From a virus: a DNA stretch of 46,158 nt. Below are positions 24,209 to 32,024 of this stretch, piece after piece. The position numbers and the translations under genes are program-made. The stretch spans positions 1 through 46,158 of the IMG/VR virus record IMGVR_UViG_3300024239_000004. One strand, 5' to 3'. The notes under the pieces are model-generated. The model was given only the letters and a program-made list of their open reading frames with translations, had not been told where the DNA came from and did no database searches. Each line of letters begins with the position of its first letter. Position 1 is the stretch's first letter.

Positions 24209-25468
24209 CTACACTCGGATCACTATAAAACCGGTATTTACATTCGTTCCTGACTCTCTAAAGCTTCCAATTGGCAAGTCATGCCATTGACCTTTGACCT
24301 CTCCATGTTCATACCAAGCTGTCGCTGGCAATATCGAAACAAGCAAACCTCTAGGCTTTAGAAACCTTTTAGCCTGCTCAATGTGTTTTAAGTAGTGCCT
24401 GCCGTAAAATGGCGGATTCATTACTACTACGTCATAAATTGGAGTAGGTGACATCTCCAGAAAATTAGCCGTGTAAACATTATGGCCTTTGCCTCTTGCT
24501 TGTTTAGCTCTGCCAGGGTGAACTTCAACACCATAACACTCAAAGCCTTTTGATTTTAATACGTCTAAAATCGCGCCATCACCACATGAAGGTTCTAGCA
24601 CTAAAGAGCCTGGCGGAATGCTAACAGACTTTAGCACGTAATCAATCACGCTCCGGGGCGTTGGGTAAAACTGCAAATCTTTAGACACTGCAGTGCTTAC
24701 TGTCCTTTCGCCTTTATCCTCTGCATCAGGCAAAACATCGCCGTAAAATTCATGCAATGCCTCGTTGATCAGCTTTAACGCTCGCGCATCAAAATAAGCG
24801 TGAGCATTGCCATTCTGATAACAGCGAACAGATATGCCCAGGCGCTCAAGCTCAAAGTCTGCTGATTTCAGTTTGCTGCTATAAACCAGATCGCGTTCTT
24901 CATCTGACAGTTTGGCCGCTCCGCTCACCTGTAGCATAGCCTCGCACATATCCTTTAACTGGTCCGAGCCCCACGATCCGTACCCGCCAAAAGATTGAAT
25001 GATTACGCGCTTCGGCAATCCTTTAACGCCAACACCAAAGTTAGAGTGTGACTTGTAAAACTTATCAAGTTTACAGAATGCTTCTGCCAGACCTTTTAAA
25101 ATGTAATAGCGTGGATTCTCCCAATACTTACCAAAGGTGGCCTGTAGGTTTTCAAGCGTCAACTCTGCAGGCTTGACTAGCGACTGGTGAAACTTGCGTT
25201 TATCATCTGCGCTAAATACGTTATCTAAGCCAAGGCGGTAGTAAATCGCAAGCCAAGTGCTCGACAGTAAAATCCGCTGCCCGGCTGTTTCGCTTGGGTA
25301 CTGCTTACCTACGATAGTCTCACCGTTAAAACCGCCAATCACCTGAACAGCCATGTTTAGCTTCTCTTGCGCTTTGGTAAACTCTCTGATTTCATCGTTA
25401 AGACTTTCTGATTTTATTTTATACTCGCTGACAATATCCTTTAAGCTATGTGGTAGAGCTAGACTCAT
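24209..25468 (-). CDS. DUF4942 N6-adenine methyltransferase
   Basis: The 419-residue protein has a DUF4942-type N-terminal half (residues 1-230) and a class I methyltransferase half. The latter shows FYPTPRSVIDYVL, LVLEPSCGDGAILDVL (SAM-binding motif I) and VVVMNPPFYGRHY (NPPF, adenine-N6 type). It methylates DNA adenine with S-adenosylmethionine. No endonuclease partner is seen, so it is an orphan modification enzyme. It is the last gene of the replication operon and starts in an ATGA overlap. Confidence 0.88.
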   Translation of the reverse strand: MSLALPHSLKDIVSEYKIKSESLNDEIREFTKAQEKLNMAVQVIGGFNGETIVGKQYPSETAGQRILLSSTWLAIYYRLGLDNVFSADDKRKFHQSLVKPAELTLENLQATFGKYWENPRYYILKGLAEAFCKLDKFYKSHSNFGVGVKGLPKRVIIQSFGGYGSWGSDQLKDMCEAMLQVSGAAKLSDEERDLVYSSKLKSADFELERLGISVRCYQNGNAHAYFDARALKLINEALHEFYGDVLPDAEDKGERTVSTAVSKDLQFYPTPRSVIDYVLKSVSIPPGSLVLEPSCGDGAILDVLKSKGFECYGVEVHPGRAKQARGKGHNVYTANFLEMSPTPIYDVVVMNPPFYGRHYLKHIEQAKRFLKPRGLLVSILPATAWYEHGEVKGQWHDLPIGSFRESGTNVNTGFIVIRV

Positions 25469-25821
25469 TTTGATAACTCCTGTAATTCAGCAATAAAAGC
25501 AGCGCAACACATGGCATGAGCAGCGTGCGGCAATCCTGATTCCTGATCTAACACTTCACCTCGCAACATGGCAAAAGAATGACGCAACAAAGCAGCATGG
25601 TAACGCTGCAAAGCGTCCGGCACTATTCGCCAGCCTTCCGGCTTGTACTTCTTTGCGCCGAACGTCATCACTTGCGCCATCAGATCAATCGCTACAGGCG
25701 GTAACAGGTCGTAGCGCGGTTTGTCGCTGTCGTGCTTTGCTTGTGCGTAATGTTCTCCATCGCCGCCGTTATGCGCTATTGCATTGATCCGATCATCTTC
25801 CGGCCATTCCATTTCTTTCAT
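25465..25821 (-). CDS. dATP/dGTP diphosphohydrolase-like protein (DUF5664)
   Basis: The 118-residue protein matches the N-terminal dATP/dGTP diphosphohydrolase family: KPRYDLLPPVAIDLMAQVMT, then FGAKKYKPEGW, and LRHSFAMLRGEVLDQESGLP with AHAM. The His, Glu and Asp residues in the two helices fit a metal-dependent all-alpha NTP pyrophosphatase. It may adjust dNTP pools during replication. No PurZ-like gene is present, so 2-aminoadenine DNA is not indicated. The start ATG at 25821 has GGGG upstream. Confidence 0.8.
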   Translation of the reverse strand: MKEMEWPEDDRINAIAHNGGDGEHYAQAKHDSDKPRYDLLPPVAIDLMAQVMTFGAKKYKPEGWRIVPDALQRYHAALLRHSFAMLRGEVLDQESGLPHAAHAMCCAAFIAELQELSK

Positions 25822-25823
25822 AC

Positions 25824-26423
25824 TCACCCCATCTCCACTAAGTTATCTATACAGTTTTGTAATTCTTCTTCGCTGCCATAGCTGCGCGATAAAATAAACC
25901 GCCAACATACGCCAAAAGCCTGTTTGTAAAACTCTTGCCATTCATCGGCATCCATTGAGTTGAAATTAATCGACCTTTCAACTTTTCGAACTCCTGCCGG
26001 TGTCATTTCCAAATCATACAAACCAGATTCAGCTTTAACCCAACGATGCAGAGCTTCAATAGATTTTGACGGCGTATCTATACGCTGGCTTCGTCTTTGC
26101 GCTAATTCGTCCATAAACGCATTGCAGGCCGCTTTAATCGCGCCCGAGTTGCCCGACTTGGCATCAAGCCAATCAGCAAAGTTATTCAGCGTTGATTTTT
26201 CAGTTGAGCTGATTAATCCGCCTTGCGGCTCCCACGCATCCATGGCAAGTTGCAACAACCCGCCCCAATACATCTTGTGCCACTTCAAACTACGCTGTTT
26301 TACCTGAGTTAATGCCACTCTCACAGGCTGGCCAATTTTAATCTTGCCGTATTCATCAGCATCTTTTGCCGTGGCTGGCTGCAATCCGTTGCCTGCTGTT
26401 TTAACCATCATGATTTCAATCAT
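25824..26423 (-). CDS. DUF1367 family phage protein (NinB-like position)
   Basis: The 199-residue protein has the DUF1367 pattern: GQPVRVALTQVKQRSLKWHK near the N-terminus, with HKMYWGGLLQLAMDAW, and DADEWQEFYKQAFGVCW near the end. Members sit in the ninB region of lambdoid phages and are thought to act in recombination or replication. It precedes the diphosphohydrolase gene. Confidence 0.8.
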   Translation of the reverse strand: MIEIMMVKTAGNGLQPATAKDADEYGKIKIGQPVRVALTQVKQRSLKWHKMYWGGLLQLAMDAWEPQGGLISSTEKSTLNNFADWLDAKSGNSGAIKAACNAFMDELAQRRSQRIDTPSKSIEALHRWVKAESGLYDLEMTPAGVRKVERSINFNSMDADEWQEFYKQAFGVCWRFILSRSYGSEEELQNCIDNLVEMG

Positions 26424-26424
26424 G

Positions 26425-26625
26425 CTAAAACTCCATCCGGCTTGCTATCCGGGCTACTGCTAATTCTGACTCGACCAGATCGCTGATTGATTCAAGCAGG
26501 CAATCTGAATAGCAAAAGAATGATATTCCGCCGCAGGACATTCTGATTATTTGATCGTCATATCCGTTTAAATCGCACTCCATTAAATCCCTTGGCTGTG
26601 CAAATTGGTTTTTGTATGGTTTCAT
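26425..26625 (-). CDS. Small unknown early protein
   Basis: The 66-residue acidic protein contains several Cys residues (MECDLNGYDDQ, MSCGGISFFCYSDC) but no clear zinc pattern. It overlaps the YopX gene by four bases. Confidence 0.6.
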   Translation of the reverse strand: MKPYKNQFAQPRDLMECDLNGYDDQIIRMSCGGISFFCYSDCLLESISDLVESELAVARIASRMEF

Positions 26626-27056
26626 GGCTTCACCAGTTCAGGGTTTTGATAGATATTTCCGATCACTTCGCACTGAATAAAATGCGGATACCATCTGTAA
26701 TTTCCTTTCCAAGCGTCTTTTGGAAAATTCATTGAAGCTCCGTTTTCAGGTGTTATCGTCACGCTAACATTGAAAATTTTGCGCTTGATATTTTTCGCAT
26801 ACTCACCATTAGCGAACGGCGCAGCTAAAATATCACCTTCGTAAATCTCAACTCCGTTTTTATCTTTAAGTCCAGTAAATTGTAAAACATCAATTTCATT
26901 CAGACTTAGCAATCCAGCCGAGCCATCAGGTAGTCCGCGCACATGGTCTATCCAAGCGAAAACTGCGCCTAGCAAAGTAAACTCACCGAACAAGTTAAAT
27001 TCAGGGGATATACTTTTGCTTACTTTGTCATACGCTTTAAATTTAATTTCTCTCAT
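26622..27056 (-). CDS. YopX family protein
   Basis: The 144-residue protein starts MREIKFKAYDK and has LQFTGLKDKNGVEIYEGDIL and VIGNIYQNPEL, the defining YopX pattern. YopX proteins are widespread in phage early regions, but their biochemical role is not established. ATG at 27056 overlaps the previous stop (TAATG) and has GGGG upstream. Confidence 0.92.
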   Translation of the reverse strand: MREIKFKAYDKVSKSISPEFNLFGEFTLLGAVFAWIDHVRGLPDGSAGLLSLNEIDVLQFTGLKDKNGVEIYEGDILAAPFANGEYAKNIKRKIFNVSVTITPENGASMNFPKDAWKGNYRWYPHFIQCEVIGNIYQNPELVKP

Positions 27057-27253
27057 TACATCACCCCTTTGCTGCAATAAACTCCGCTTTGACAATTTAG
27101 CTGACGTATTTCTTTGTAAGCTGTAACGCCTTTGATGTTGGCTGCAAATCGGGCTAAAACATCATGCTCTTTGAATTTATCGGTTTTTACTCTTATTAGC
27201 CGCATCCTGCATCCCGGTATTGGCTGACCGTTTGTTGGTATGAATTCACTCAT
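27056..27253 (-). CDS. Small unknown early protein
   Basis: The 65-residue basic protein (MSEFIPTNGQPIPGCRMRLIRVK) has no recognised domain. It is linked by overlaps to YopX and to the gene upstream. Confidence 0.65.
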   Translation of the reverse strand: MSEFIPTNGQPIPGCRMRLIRVKTDKFKEHDVLARFAANIKGVTAYKEIRQLNCQSGVYCSKGVM

Positions 27254-27624
27254 TTGATTAATCCTCCTGCGAACAATTCATGAGCCAAAACGCAAATAGC
27301 GCGGCACATTGCGTCATTTCTGTAGGCTGGAACAATACGGCTTTTGTATAAAAAACTTTTGGTTAAACCTTTGCATTTTGCAACGGCGCGATCTTCGTGG
27401 AATATCATTTCCATTTGCAGCTTTGACGCTACGCTGATCGCATCAGCAACCAGAGTTAACGGCGCAAAGTACATCGGCTGATTCCCTTCGTTGTGCTGCT
27501 TTAAAAATCCGTACTCTGATGGAGTTTCATCAATCCATACATAACCAGTTACAAAGTCGCCATCAGCGAAAAGCGGAATATTTAACGCCCTTGCGCAATC
27601 TTCAGTAATTTTTTTGTTAGTCAT
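27250..27624 (-). CDS. DUF2591-like phage protein
   Basis: The 124-residue protein has the same general layout as the one at 19743: a KITEDCARALNIP start, LTLVADAISVASKLQMEM in the middle and DAMCRAICVLAHELF at the C-terminus. Such proteins are common in phage early regions and have no known function. Confidence 0.65.
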   Translation of the reverse strand: MTNKKITEDCARALNIPLFADGDFVTGYVWIDETPSEYGFLKQHNEGNQPMYFAPLTLVADAISVASKLQMEMIFHEDRAVAKCKGLTKSFLYKSRIVPAYRNDAMCRAICVLAHELFAGGLIK

Positions 27625-27627
27625 AAC

Positions 27628-28965
27628 CTACCCCATTGTTTTTAGTTGTGCGTCTTTCTGATCGCAATTCATCCAGACGCCGTTTACTACCTTGGCGAAT
27701 GTTGTTTCTGCTTTGCCGTGTCTGTTCTTGCTGCAGATCATTTCAGCGTATGGCCCACACTCAGAATCAGGGTTAAACAAATAATCGTAGTAAGGAAAAA
27801 AGATATAATCTGCGTCATTCTCAATCTGTCCAGAATCGCGCAAATCTGAGTTAATCGGGCGCTTGTTTGCTCTTTGCATGTTTGAGCGGGATAACTGAGC
27901 CAGCAGCACTACAACACAGCCAATCTCTTTCGCAAGGCGCTTGCATTGCTTTGTGACTTCGCCCACTGATAAATCGTGTCTATCTGCTTTTGGTAGCTTC
28001 ATCAGCGTTAGATAGTCAACAAAGATTGCCGATATTCTTCCGCCTTGGGCGATAACGTCTCGCGCATTCATTTTGATTTGCTCAACGGTCAATACTGGGT
28101 TATCGCAAACATAAAGATTCGTTGAATTAAGCTGCTCAATATGTGATCCAATTTTTCCCCAATCAGTGTCGTTATAATGCTTCGGTTTTTTGTTTTGCAC
28201 TGCAGATCCCATCATCCGATCAGCAATCTGCGCTGACGGCATTTCAAGACTATAAACTTGAACGGTGCGATCTGGATATTGCCGAGCCATTTCTATTGAG
28301 CTTGTCACCATGACGGCAGTTTTTCCTTTTCCGGGATTCGCACCAATTACAACCAAAGAGCCGGGCTTTAATAAATCATCGCCAAGCATTTCATCAACAC
28401 CGTTAAAACCGAACGTAACGCCTTTTTCAGTTTCCTTGCCTTGGTATTCATCATCAGCCCGCGCTACCCATTCGGAAATCAACTGACCCACATGCACCAT
28501 GCCTGAGCTTTCACCGTGGGCCTTTTGCATCAAAGCTTCAATGGCTGACTCTGCATTACCCAACGATTGAATGATGTTGTCGGATGACTGGATAGACTCA
28601 TAAAGCGAAGTTAGCACCTGTAAAGACTTGCGCTGCAAGGATGCGTTTTTAATGGTCTTTATATGGCTTTCGATTGCTGCATAGCTGGACTGCTCTTTAA
28701 TTAAAACCCCAATGTCTGTGAATAATATTTTTTTGCCAGCGTGCTTTGATCTGTCAATTTCTTCGTAAATCGTAATCATGTCGAAAGACTGCTCTGACAT
28801 GACTGACTTTTTAATGTGCAGGTAAATTGTTGAGCAAGTCTGGCACTGAATATCTACAGGCTCTAACTGCGTTACATAGCGGAACATTTCAGAAATTGGC
28901 TTTTCATCTGCCATTAAAAACAAAGCGCCGATCAATGCTCTTTCTGAGTTTGTGGAATCAATCAC
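27628..28965 (-). CDS. dnaB: Replicative DNA helicase, DnaB-like
   Basis: The 445-residue protein has the DnaB layout: an N-terminal helical domain (NSERALIGALFL at the start) and a RecA-like domain with Walker A GANPGKGKT (about residue 210), Walker B ISAIFVDYLTLM and the QLSRSNMQRANKRPINSDLR motif. It unwinds DNA at the phage fork. GTG at 28965 is preferred: it has AGGAG nine bases upstream, begins at the usual IDSTNSE and overlaps the previous gene by eight bases. Confidence 0.93.
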   Translation of the reverse strand: MIDSTNSERALIGALFLMADEKPISEMFRYVTQLEPVDIQCQTCSTIYLHIKKSVMSEQSFDMITIYEEIDRSKHAGKKILFTDIGVLIKEQSSYAAIESHIKTIKNASLQRKSLQVLTSLYESIQSSDNIIQSLGNAESAIEALMQKAHGESSGMVHVGQLISEWVARADDEYQGKETEKGVTFGFNGVDEMLGDDLLKPGSLVVIGANPGKGKTAVMVTSSIEMARQYPDRTVQVYSLEMPSAQIADRMMGSAVQNKKPKHYNDTDWGKIGSHIEQLNSTNLYVCDNPVLTVEQIKMNARDVIAQGGRISAIFVDYLTLMKLPKADRHDLSVGEVTKQCKRLAKEIGCVVVLLAQLSRSNMQRANKRPINSDLRDSGQIENDADYIFFPYYDYLFNPDSECGPYAEMICSKNRHGKAETTFAKVVNGVWMNCDQKDAQLKTMG

Positions 28966-29470
28966 GGATCTGAACTCCTGTCTTTTGTGCAATCAATGCG
29001 CTGATGTTTTCCAGCTCTTGCGGTAGGTCATTGGCAGATGCCTGCTCGATGGCTTTGTAAGCATCCATAAATGAGCGCTTGAGACGCTCTATATTCGATT
29101 GTTCTGCGTACCCTACGGCATTGCACCCCCCAACCATTTGAAGCGCTGCCAGCGTCGTCTGGTTGCTTGTAATTGGCTTTCTGCCATTAGCCGCAGCTTT
29201 TAGAACTTTGAACCACTCAAGTTCTGGCGTTGTTTCGGGTTTTTTGTTTTGCAGTGTGATCTGATAAACCACATCAGCAACCTTTGGAAAGAATCGGCCC
29301 CGGTCTGGATCTGTTCGATGTGCCTGCAATGCGCCAGCTATTTGCTGTGCAGAGTAACCGGATAAGTCAGATATAAACAGGTCCAGCAATTGCTTGTTAA
29401 ATGCCTTTTCGTAGCTGAGGCAGGTTAGGCTGTATGCCTCGACTATTTTCTGTAGGTCATGTGCGTTCAT
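28958..29470 (-). CDS. Helicase loader-like replication protein (lambda P position)
   Basis: The 170-residue helical protein (MNAHDLQKIVEAYSLTC, then GALQAHRTDPDRGRFFPKVADV) has the pattern of phage replication proteins between O-like initiators and DnaB. The "H..DP..G.FFPK.ADV" segment is common in these. It probably loads the DnaB helicase. ATG at 29470 has GGAG upstream and overlaps the initiator gene by 14 bases. Confidence 0.75.
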   Translation of the reverse strand: MNAHDLQKIVEAYSLTCLSYEKAFNKQLLDLFISDLSGYSAQQIAGALQAHRTDPDRGRFFPKVADVVYQITLQNKKPETTPELEWFKVLKAAANGRKPITSNQTTLAALQMVGGCNAVGYAEQSNIERLKRSFMDAYKAIEQASANDLPQELENISALIAQKTGVQIRD

Positions 29471-30218
29471 TGATAAACTCCATAGCGGCTTGTGATATTT
29501 GTTCAACAGTTCCAACTTGCTTCATCGGTTTCATCGGTTGCTGTGATTTGGTCCAGTTTCTTACTGAGGCTTTCCAATCCTTCATTTTTGTTTTACCAAC
29601 AACCCACCCTTTCGACTGATAGAAGTCAACAAACTTCTCAGCCTCTAGTTCAGATCCTTTTCCTATCTCAAACATATAGGCCCAAACTTCCTGTTTGCTT
29701 GGCGGTAAAAATTTATTCCGATTCGGTGAAACTTCTGTTTCTCCGCAAGAGGGAATCAGTAAGAGGGAATCAGGAATCAGTAAGAGGGAATCAGCAGGAT
29801 TAGTTCCGTCTTGCTCTGGTTTTAATCGAGATAAATCGCGATTAATCGTGAGTTCTTTTAAATCAACGACTTGGCGCATAGATTCGTTAAATTCTGGAAT
29901 ATCGCTACCAGCCTGCTTTTCGTTTTTATGCGGGTTCTGGTGCTTAACAAAATTCACAATGTTTGCAAAGATTCTATCGCCGTCCGAGTAGAACCGTATG
30001 AATCCAGATTTATCCAGATTTATCGCGATTTTGTTAATATCGCATTCGTCATACGGCAAAATCTGAGCTTTCACCTTGCCTGATCTCCACTCAAGGTTTC
30101 CGCGATAGTCAGCCAGAGTCCAAAGCCCGATAAACAGCAAACGGCCTAAAGCACAGTTTTTTTCTGCCAGATCATCATTCAGGAAAAATGCTGGCTTGAT
30201 GTTTCTGGATCTAGCCAT
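29457..30218 (-). CDS. O-like replication initiator
   Basis: The 253-residue protein has an N-terminal winged-helix type region (PAFFLNDDLAEKNCALGRLL, FIGLWTLADYRGNLEWR), a low-complexity middle and a C-terminal domain (EAEKFVDFYQSKGWVVGKTK). As with lambda O, the middle of the gene holds short direct repeats and palindromes, so it may bind its own gene to start replication. The repeats give the duplicated peptide DSLLLIP. It lies before the loader-like and helicase genes. Confidence 0.78.
   Translation of the reverse strand: MARSRNIKPAFFLNDDLAEKNCALGRLLFIGLWTLADYRGNLEWRSGKVKAQILPYDECDINKIAINLDKSGFIRFYSDGDRIFANIVNFVKHQNPHKNEKQAGSDIPEFNESMRQVVDLKELTINRDLSRLKPEQDGTNPADSLLLIPDSLLLIPSCGETEVSPNRNKFLPPSKQEVWAYMFEIGKGSELEAEKFVDFYQSKGWVVGKTKMKDWKASVRNWTKSQQPMKPMKQVGTVEQISQAAMEFINERT
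29747..29795. repeat. Direct repeats in the initiator gene, candidate replication origin
   Basis: Three copies of the 14-base AAGAGGGAATCAG(T/G/C) lie at 29747-29760, 29761-29774 and 29782-29795, with a partial copy between the last two. AT-rich palindromes with an ATCGCGAT core follow at about 29825-29850 and near 30010-30036, with ATTTATC direct repeats. Iterons and an AT-rich palindrome inside an O-like gene match the lambda origin layout. Confidence 0.55.
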
Positions 30219-30856
30219 TACAAAGCACCTTCGGAGTAAAGTCTTTCGTTAATCCAAACTTCGCCAGCCGGAGTAAATAAAGCTTGCGAGTGGCTCACTT
30301 CAGTTTGCTTCATTTCGCCAAGCCCTTTTTCTACAAACCATTGCTGAAATGCCCGACCACGTTTAACGGCGCGATTAAATACGCCAACTTCTTCTAAAAA
30401 TTTATTAAGCCAAACTGCTGATTTTCCGTGTTTCTGCGCTACCTGTGTCGAAGTCATTAAGGTGTGGCGTTCGACCAGTTTATCGACAAAAGCCACTTTA
30501 GGCGCTGCCAGTTCAAGTTGTTTAACCTGATCCGCGCATAGCTGCAATGCTTCGCCGTATGTTTGCGGTATGTAAAATTGATTGGCCTCAAGTTCTTGCC
30601 AGCGATCAACTATTGCCGCTGTAAATTCTGGGCTGTTTTGAGTAACCAAAATCAGGCTATCTCGTTTTGTTAAAAGGTATTCTGTGTATACCTGTTTGTT
30701 TTGCGGGTCTTGGTATTGGGTCTCTTGCGGTGCAATAACCCCCTTTGCCGCCATTCTTTCAGCGGAAACCTTTATATTGGAATGCTGCTTGTTAAGCAGT
30801 TGAGCAATTTCTCGCGTTGACATGGTTAGTTTGCTTTCTTTTGCAATAAGCTGCAT
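30218..30856 (-). CDS. Rha/KilAC antirepressor
   Basis: The 212-residue protein has a Rha-like N-terminal domain (MSTREIAQLLNKQHSNIKVS, then YLLTKRDSLILVT) and a C-terminal KilAC domain (VAFVDKLVERHTLMTSTQVA, then NKFLEEVGVF and RAFQQWFVEKGLGE). Such proteins bind DNA and override repressors. It is the second gene of the minus-strand early operon, with a GAGG ribosome site. Confidence 0.88.
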   Translation of the reverse strand: MQLIAKESKLTMSTREIAQLLNKQHSNIKVSAERMAAKGVIAPQETQYQDPQNKQVYTEYLLTKRDSLILVTQNSPEFTAAIVDRWQELEANQFYIPQTYGEALQLCADQVKQLELAAPKVAFVDKLVERHTLMTSTQVAQKHGKSAVWLNKFLEEVGVFNRAVKRGRAFQQWFVEKGLGEMKQTEVSHSQALFTPAGEVWINERLYSEGAL

Positions 30857-30882
30857 AATTTATTTCCTCAGTTAATTAAATT

Positions 30883-30907
30883 GCCTCGCCGCCAGCGGGG
30901 CTTTTTT
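30883..30907 (+). terminator. Plus-oriented terminator inside the minus-strand early operon
   Basis: GCCTCGC/GCGGGGC with one G-T pair and a five-base loop is followed by six T residues on the plus strand only. On the minus strand the hairpin is followed by AATTTAATT, so it would at most attenuate that transcript. It overlaps the stop of the Cro-like gene. Confidence 0.7.
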
Positions 30908-31076
30908 ATTTCAAGTTATTCAGGTAGTCAGACAGCGCCTTAACTGTGCTGTAAGCCGGATCACAATCTTTGTTCATCAGCTTATGCAATGTGTTGTAGT
31001 GAATTCCTGCTGCCTCTGCTACTGCTTTTAAATTGCTGTGTTTCAGCCTGTCTCTTATCTGCTCTAGTGTTAGCAC
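30906..31076 (-). CDS. Cro/CI-type helix-turn-helix regulator, GTG start
   Basis: The 56-residue protein starts at GTG (31076) with AGAGGAAG upstream. It contains a textbook helix-turn-helix, NLKAVAEAAGIHYNTLHKLM, followed by STVKALSDYL, matching small Cro-like regulators. It is the first gene of the minus-strand early operon, and its promoter overlaps the opposing plus-strand promoter, so it probably controls the divergent switch and its own expression. Confidence 0.82.
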   Translation of the reverse strand: MLTLEQIRDRLKHSNLKAVAEAAGIHYNTLHKLMNKDCDPAYSTVKALSDYLNNLK

Positions 31077-31115
31077 GTTAACTTCCTCTATTTGTTAAAA
31101 TCACTCGTTAATGTG

Positions 31116-31144
31116 TTGACAAGCATACGTGCGTAAATTAAAGT
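31116..31144 (+). promoter_or_regulatory. Rightward early promoter
   Basis: TTGACA, 17 bases, then TAAAGT: the -35 box is perfect. It drives the plus-strand early operon that begins at 31173; the start of transcription should be near 31151. Confidence 0.78.
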
Positions 31145-31150
31145 AGTCAA
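31122..31150 (-). promoter_or_regulatory. Leftward early promoter, overlapping the rightward one
   Basis: The minus strand reads TTGACT, 17 bases, then TATGCT. Its -10 box lies just inside the -35 box of the rightward promoter and vice versa, so RNA polymerase cannot occupy both. It drives the Cro-like gene and the replication operon. Confidence 0.75.
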
Positions 31151-31172
31151 CACCAACAACTGGAGGATGAAG

Positions 31173-31340
31173 ATGCATTATTTTGTTGAAGTGTTCGATA
31201 TAGAAACTGAAGAAGTTGTTAAGTCTATTCCTTGCGCTACAAAGCCAAAAGCTGACCGTGTTATGCAGGGAGTTTTCATCAATCTTAACCACTCAAAGTA
31301 CGATGCAAGAGTAGTGTTAAAAAATACTTCGGGAGAATAA
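31173..31340 (+). CDS. 55-residue first protein of the rightward early operon
   Basis: ATG at 31173 has GGAGG six bases upstream; an ATG at 31167 is too close to it. The protein (MHYFVEVFDIETEEVVKSIP) looks like a small beta-alpha domain. No family is recognised. Its position directly after the strong rightward promoter makes it one of the first phage proteins made. Confidence 0.68.
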   Translation: MHYFVEVFDIETEEVVKSIPCATKPKADRVMQGVFINLNHSKYDARVVLKNTSGE

Positions 31341-31342
31341 CC

Positions 31343-31735
31343 ATGACCAAAAACGCAAATTTGCCAGCAATGACCACACAACAAACAAAAGACCTACTAA
31401 TCCACGCAGCCAAAGCCGCAGGACTGGAAGGATACACGTTTCAGGAGTCAACGCCCCCGCAAAGCGCAATGATGGTACGCCGCAACATTGACGAGCACGG
31501 TTGGGATATTGGCGTGCAGGAGTTTGATCCGATTAATTGCGATGGGGATACTTTTGGGCTGATGTGCCATAAGAGGATGGATGTTTGCATTGACCATAAC
31601 AATGACTATGTTGACGTGTATTTATACCATGAAACAGAGCTTGTTAACGTCACTGAATACGGGCAAAACATTAAAGAAGCAACCCGCCTAGCAATCACAA
31701 AGGCGGTTGTTATGACTGAGGGGTGGAGAGAATGA
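31343..31735 (+). CDS. DUF2591-like early protein
   Basis: The 130-residue protein (QTKDLLIHAAKAAGLEGYTF at the start, NIKEATRLAITKAVVM near the end) resembles the small phage proteins at 19743 and 27250 in layout. Function unknown. It overlaps the next gene by four bases. Confidence 0.62.
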   Translation: MTKNANLPAMTTQQTKDLLIHAAKAAGLEGYTFQESTPPQSAMMVRRNIDEHGWDIGVQEFDPINCDGDTFGLMCHKRMDVCIDHNNDYVDVYLYHETELVNVTEYGQNIKEATRLAITKAVVMTEGWRE

Positions 31736-32007
31736 TCAGCCACATATCAACAACTGAACGCACAGCCAGAAAAGATTACTCCTGCATGTCTTGCGAATGG
31801 CTTGCAGAGCTTGACGATTTTAGCTGGTTTTCATTTGCAGAAAAGCGACTGTTGGTTACTCTGCTAAGAAAGAGAAAAGGCATGATCCGCAAAGGTGAAA
31901 AGCACATGGTTTTCGTTGGAAAGTATGAAGGCGAAATAATCACAAGTCGATACATTCAGGCGGCGCACGAGCTTTGCAAAAAGCATGATGTTTACTGTTA
32001 CGATTAA
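31732..32007 (+). CDS. Small early protein with possible Cys motif
   Basis: The 91-residue protein starts MISHIST at 31732, in an ATGA overlap with GGAGAG upstream. It has YSCMSCEW near the N-terminus and CKKHDVYC near the C-terminus, which together could bind zinc (C-x2-C and C-x6-C). KGMIRKGEKHMVFVGKYEGE resembles domains in phage proteins of unknown function. Confidence 0.65.
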   Translation: MISHISTTERTARKDYSCMSCEWLAELDDFSWFSFAEKRLLVTLLRKRKGMIRKGEKHMVFVGKYEGEIITSRYIQAAHELCKKHDVYCYD

Positions 32008-32024
32008 AATCTGGAGATGATTAA

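Larger units (their letters stand above)
31113..31153. promoter_or_regulatory. Inverted-repeat operator spanning two divergent promoters
   Basis: Perfect 8-base arms GTGTTGAC (31113-31120) and GTCAACAC (31146-31153) are separated by 25 bases, about three helical turns centre to centre. The arms cover the -35 boxes of both promoters. This is a strong candidate operator for the Cro-like protein. Confidence 0.65.

Noticed and set aside
23578-31173. Integrase/attachment site for lysogeny
   Set aside because: No tyrosine or serine recombinase pattern, excisionase or core repeat was found in this region or the rest of the window.
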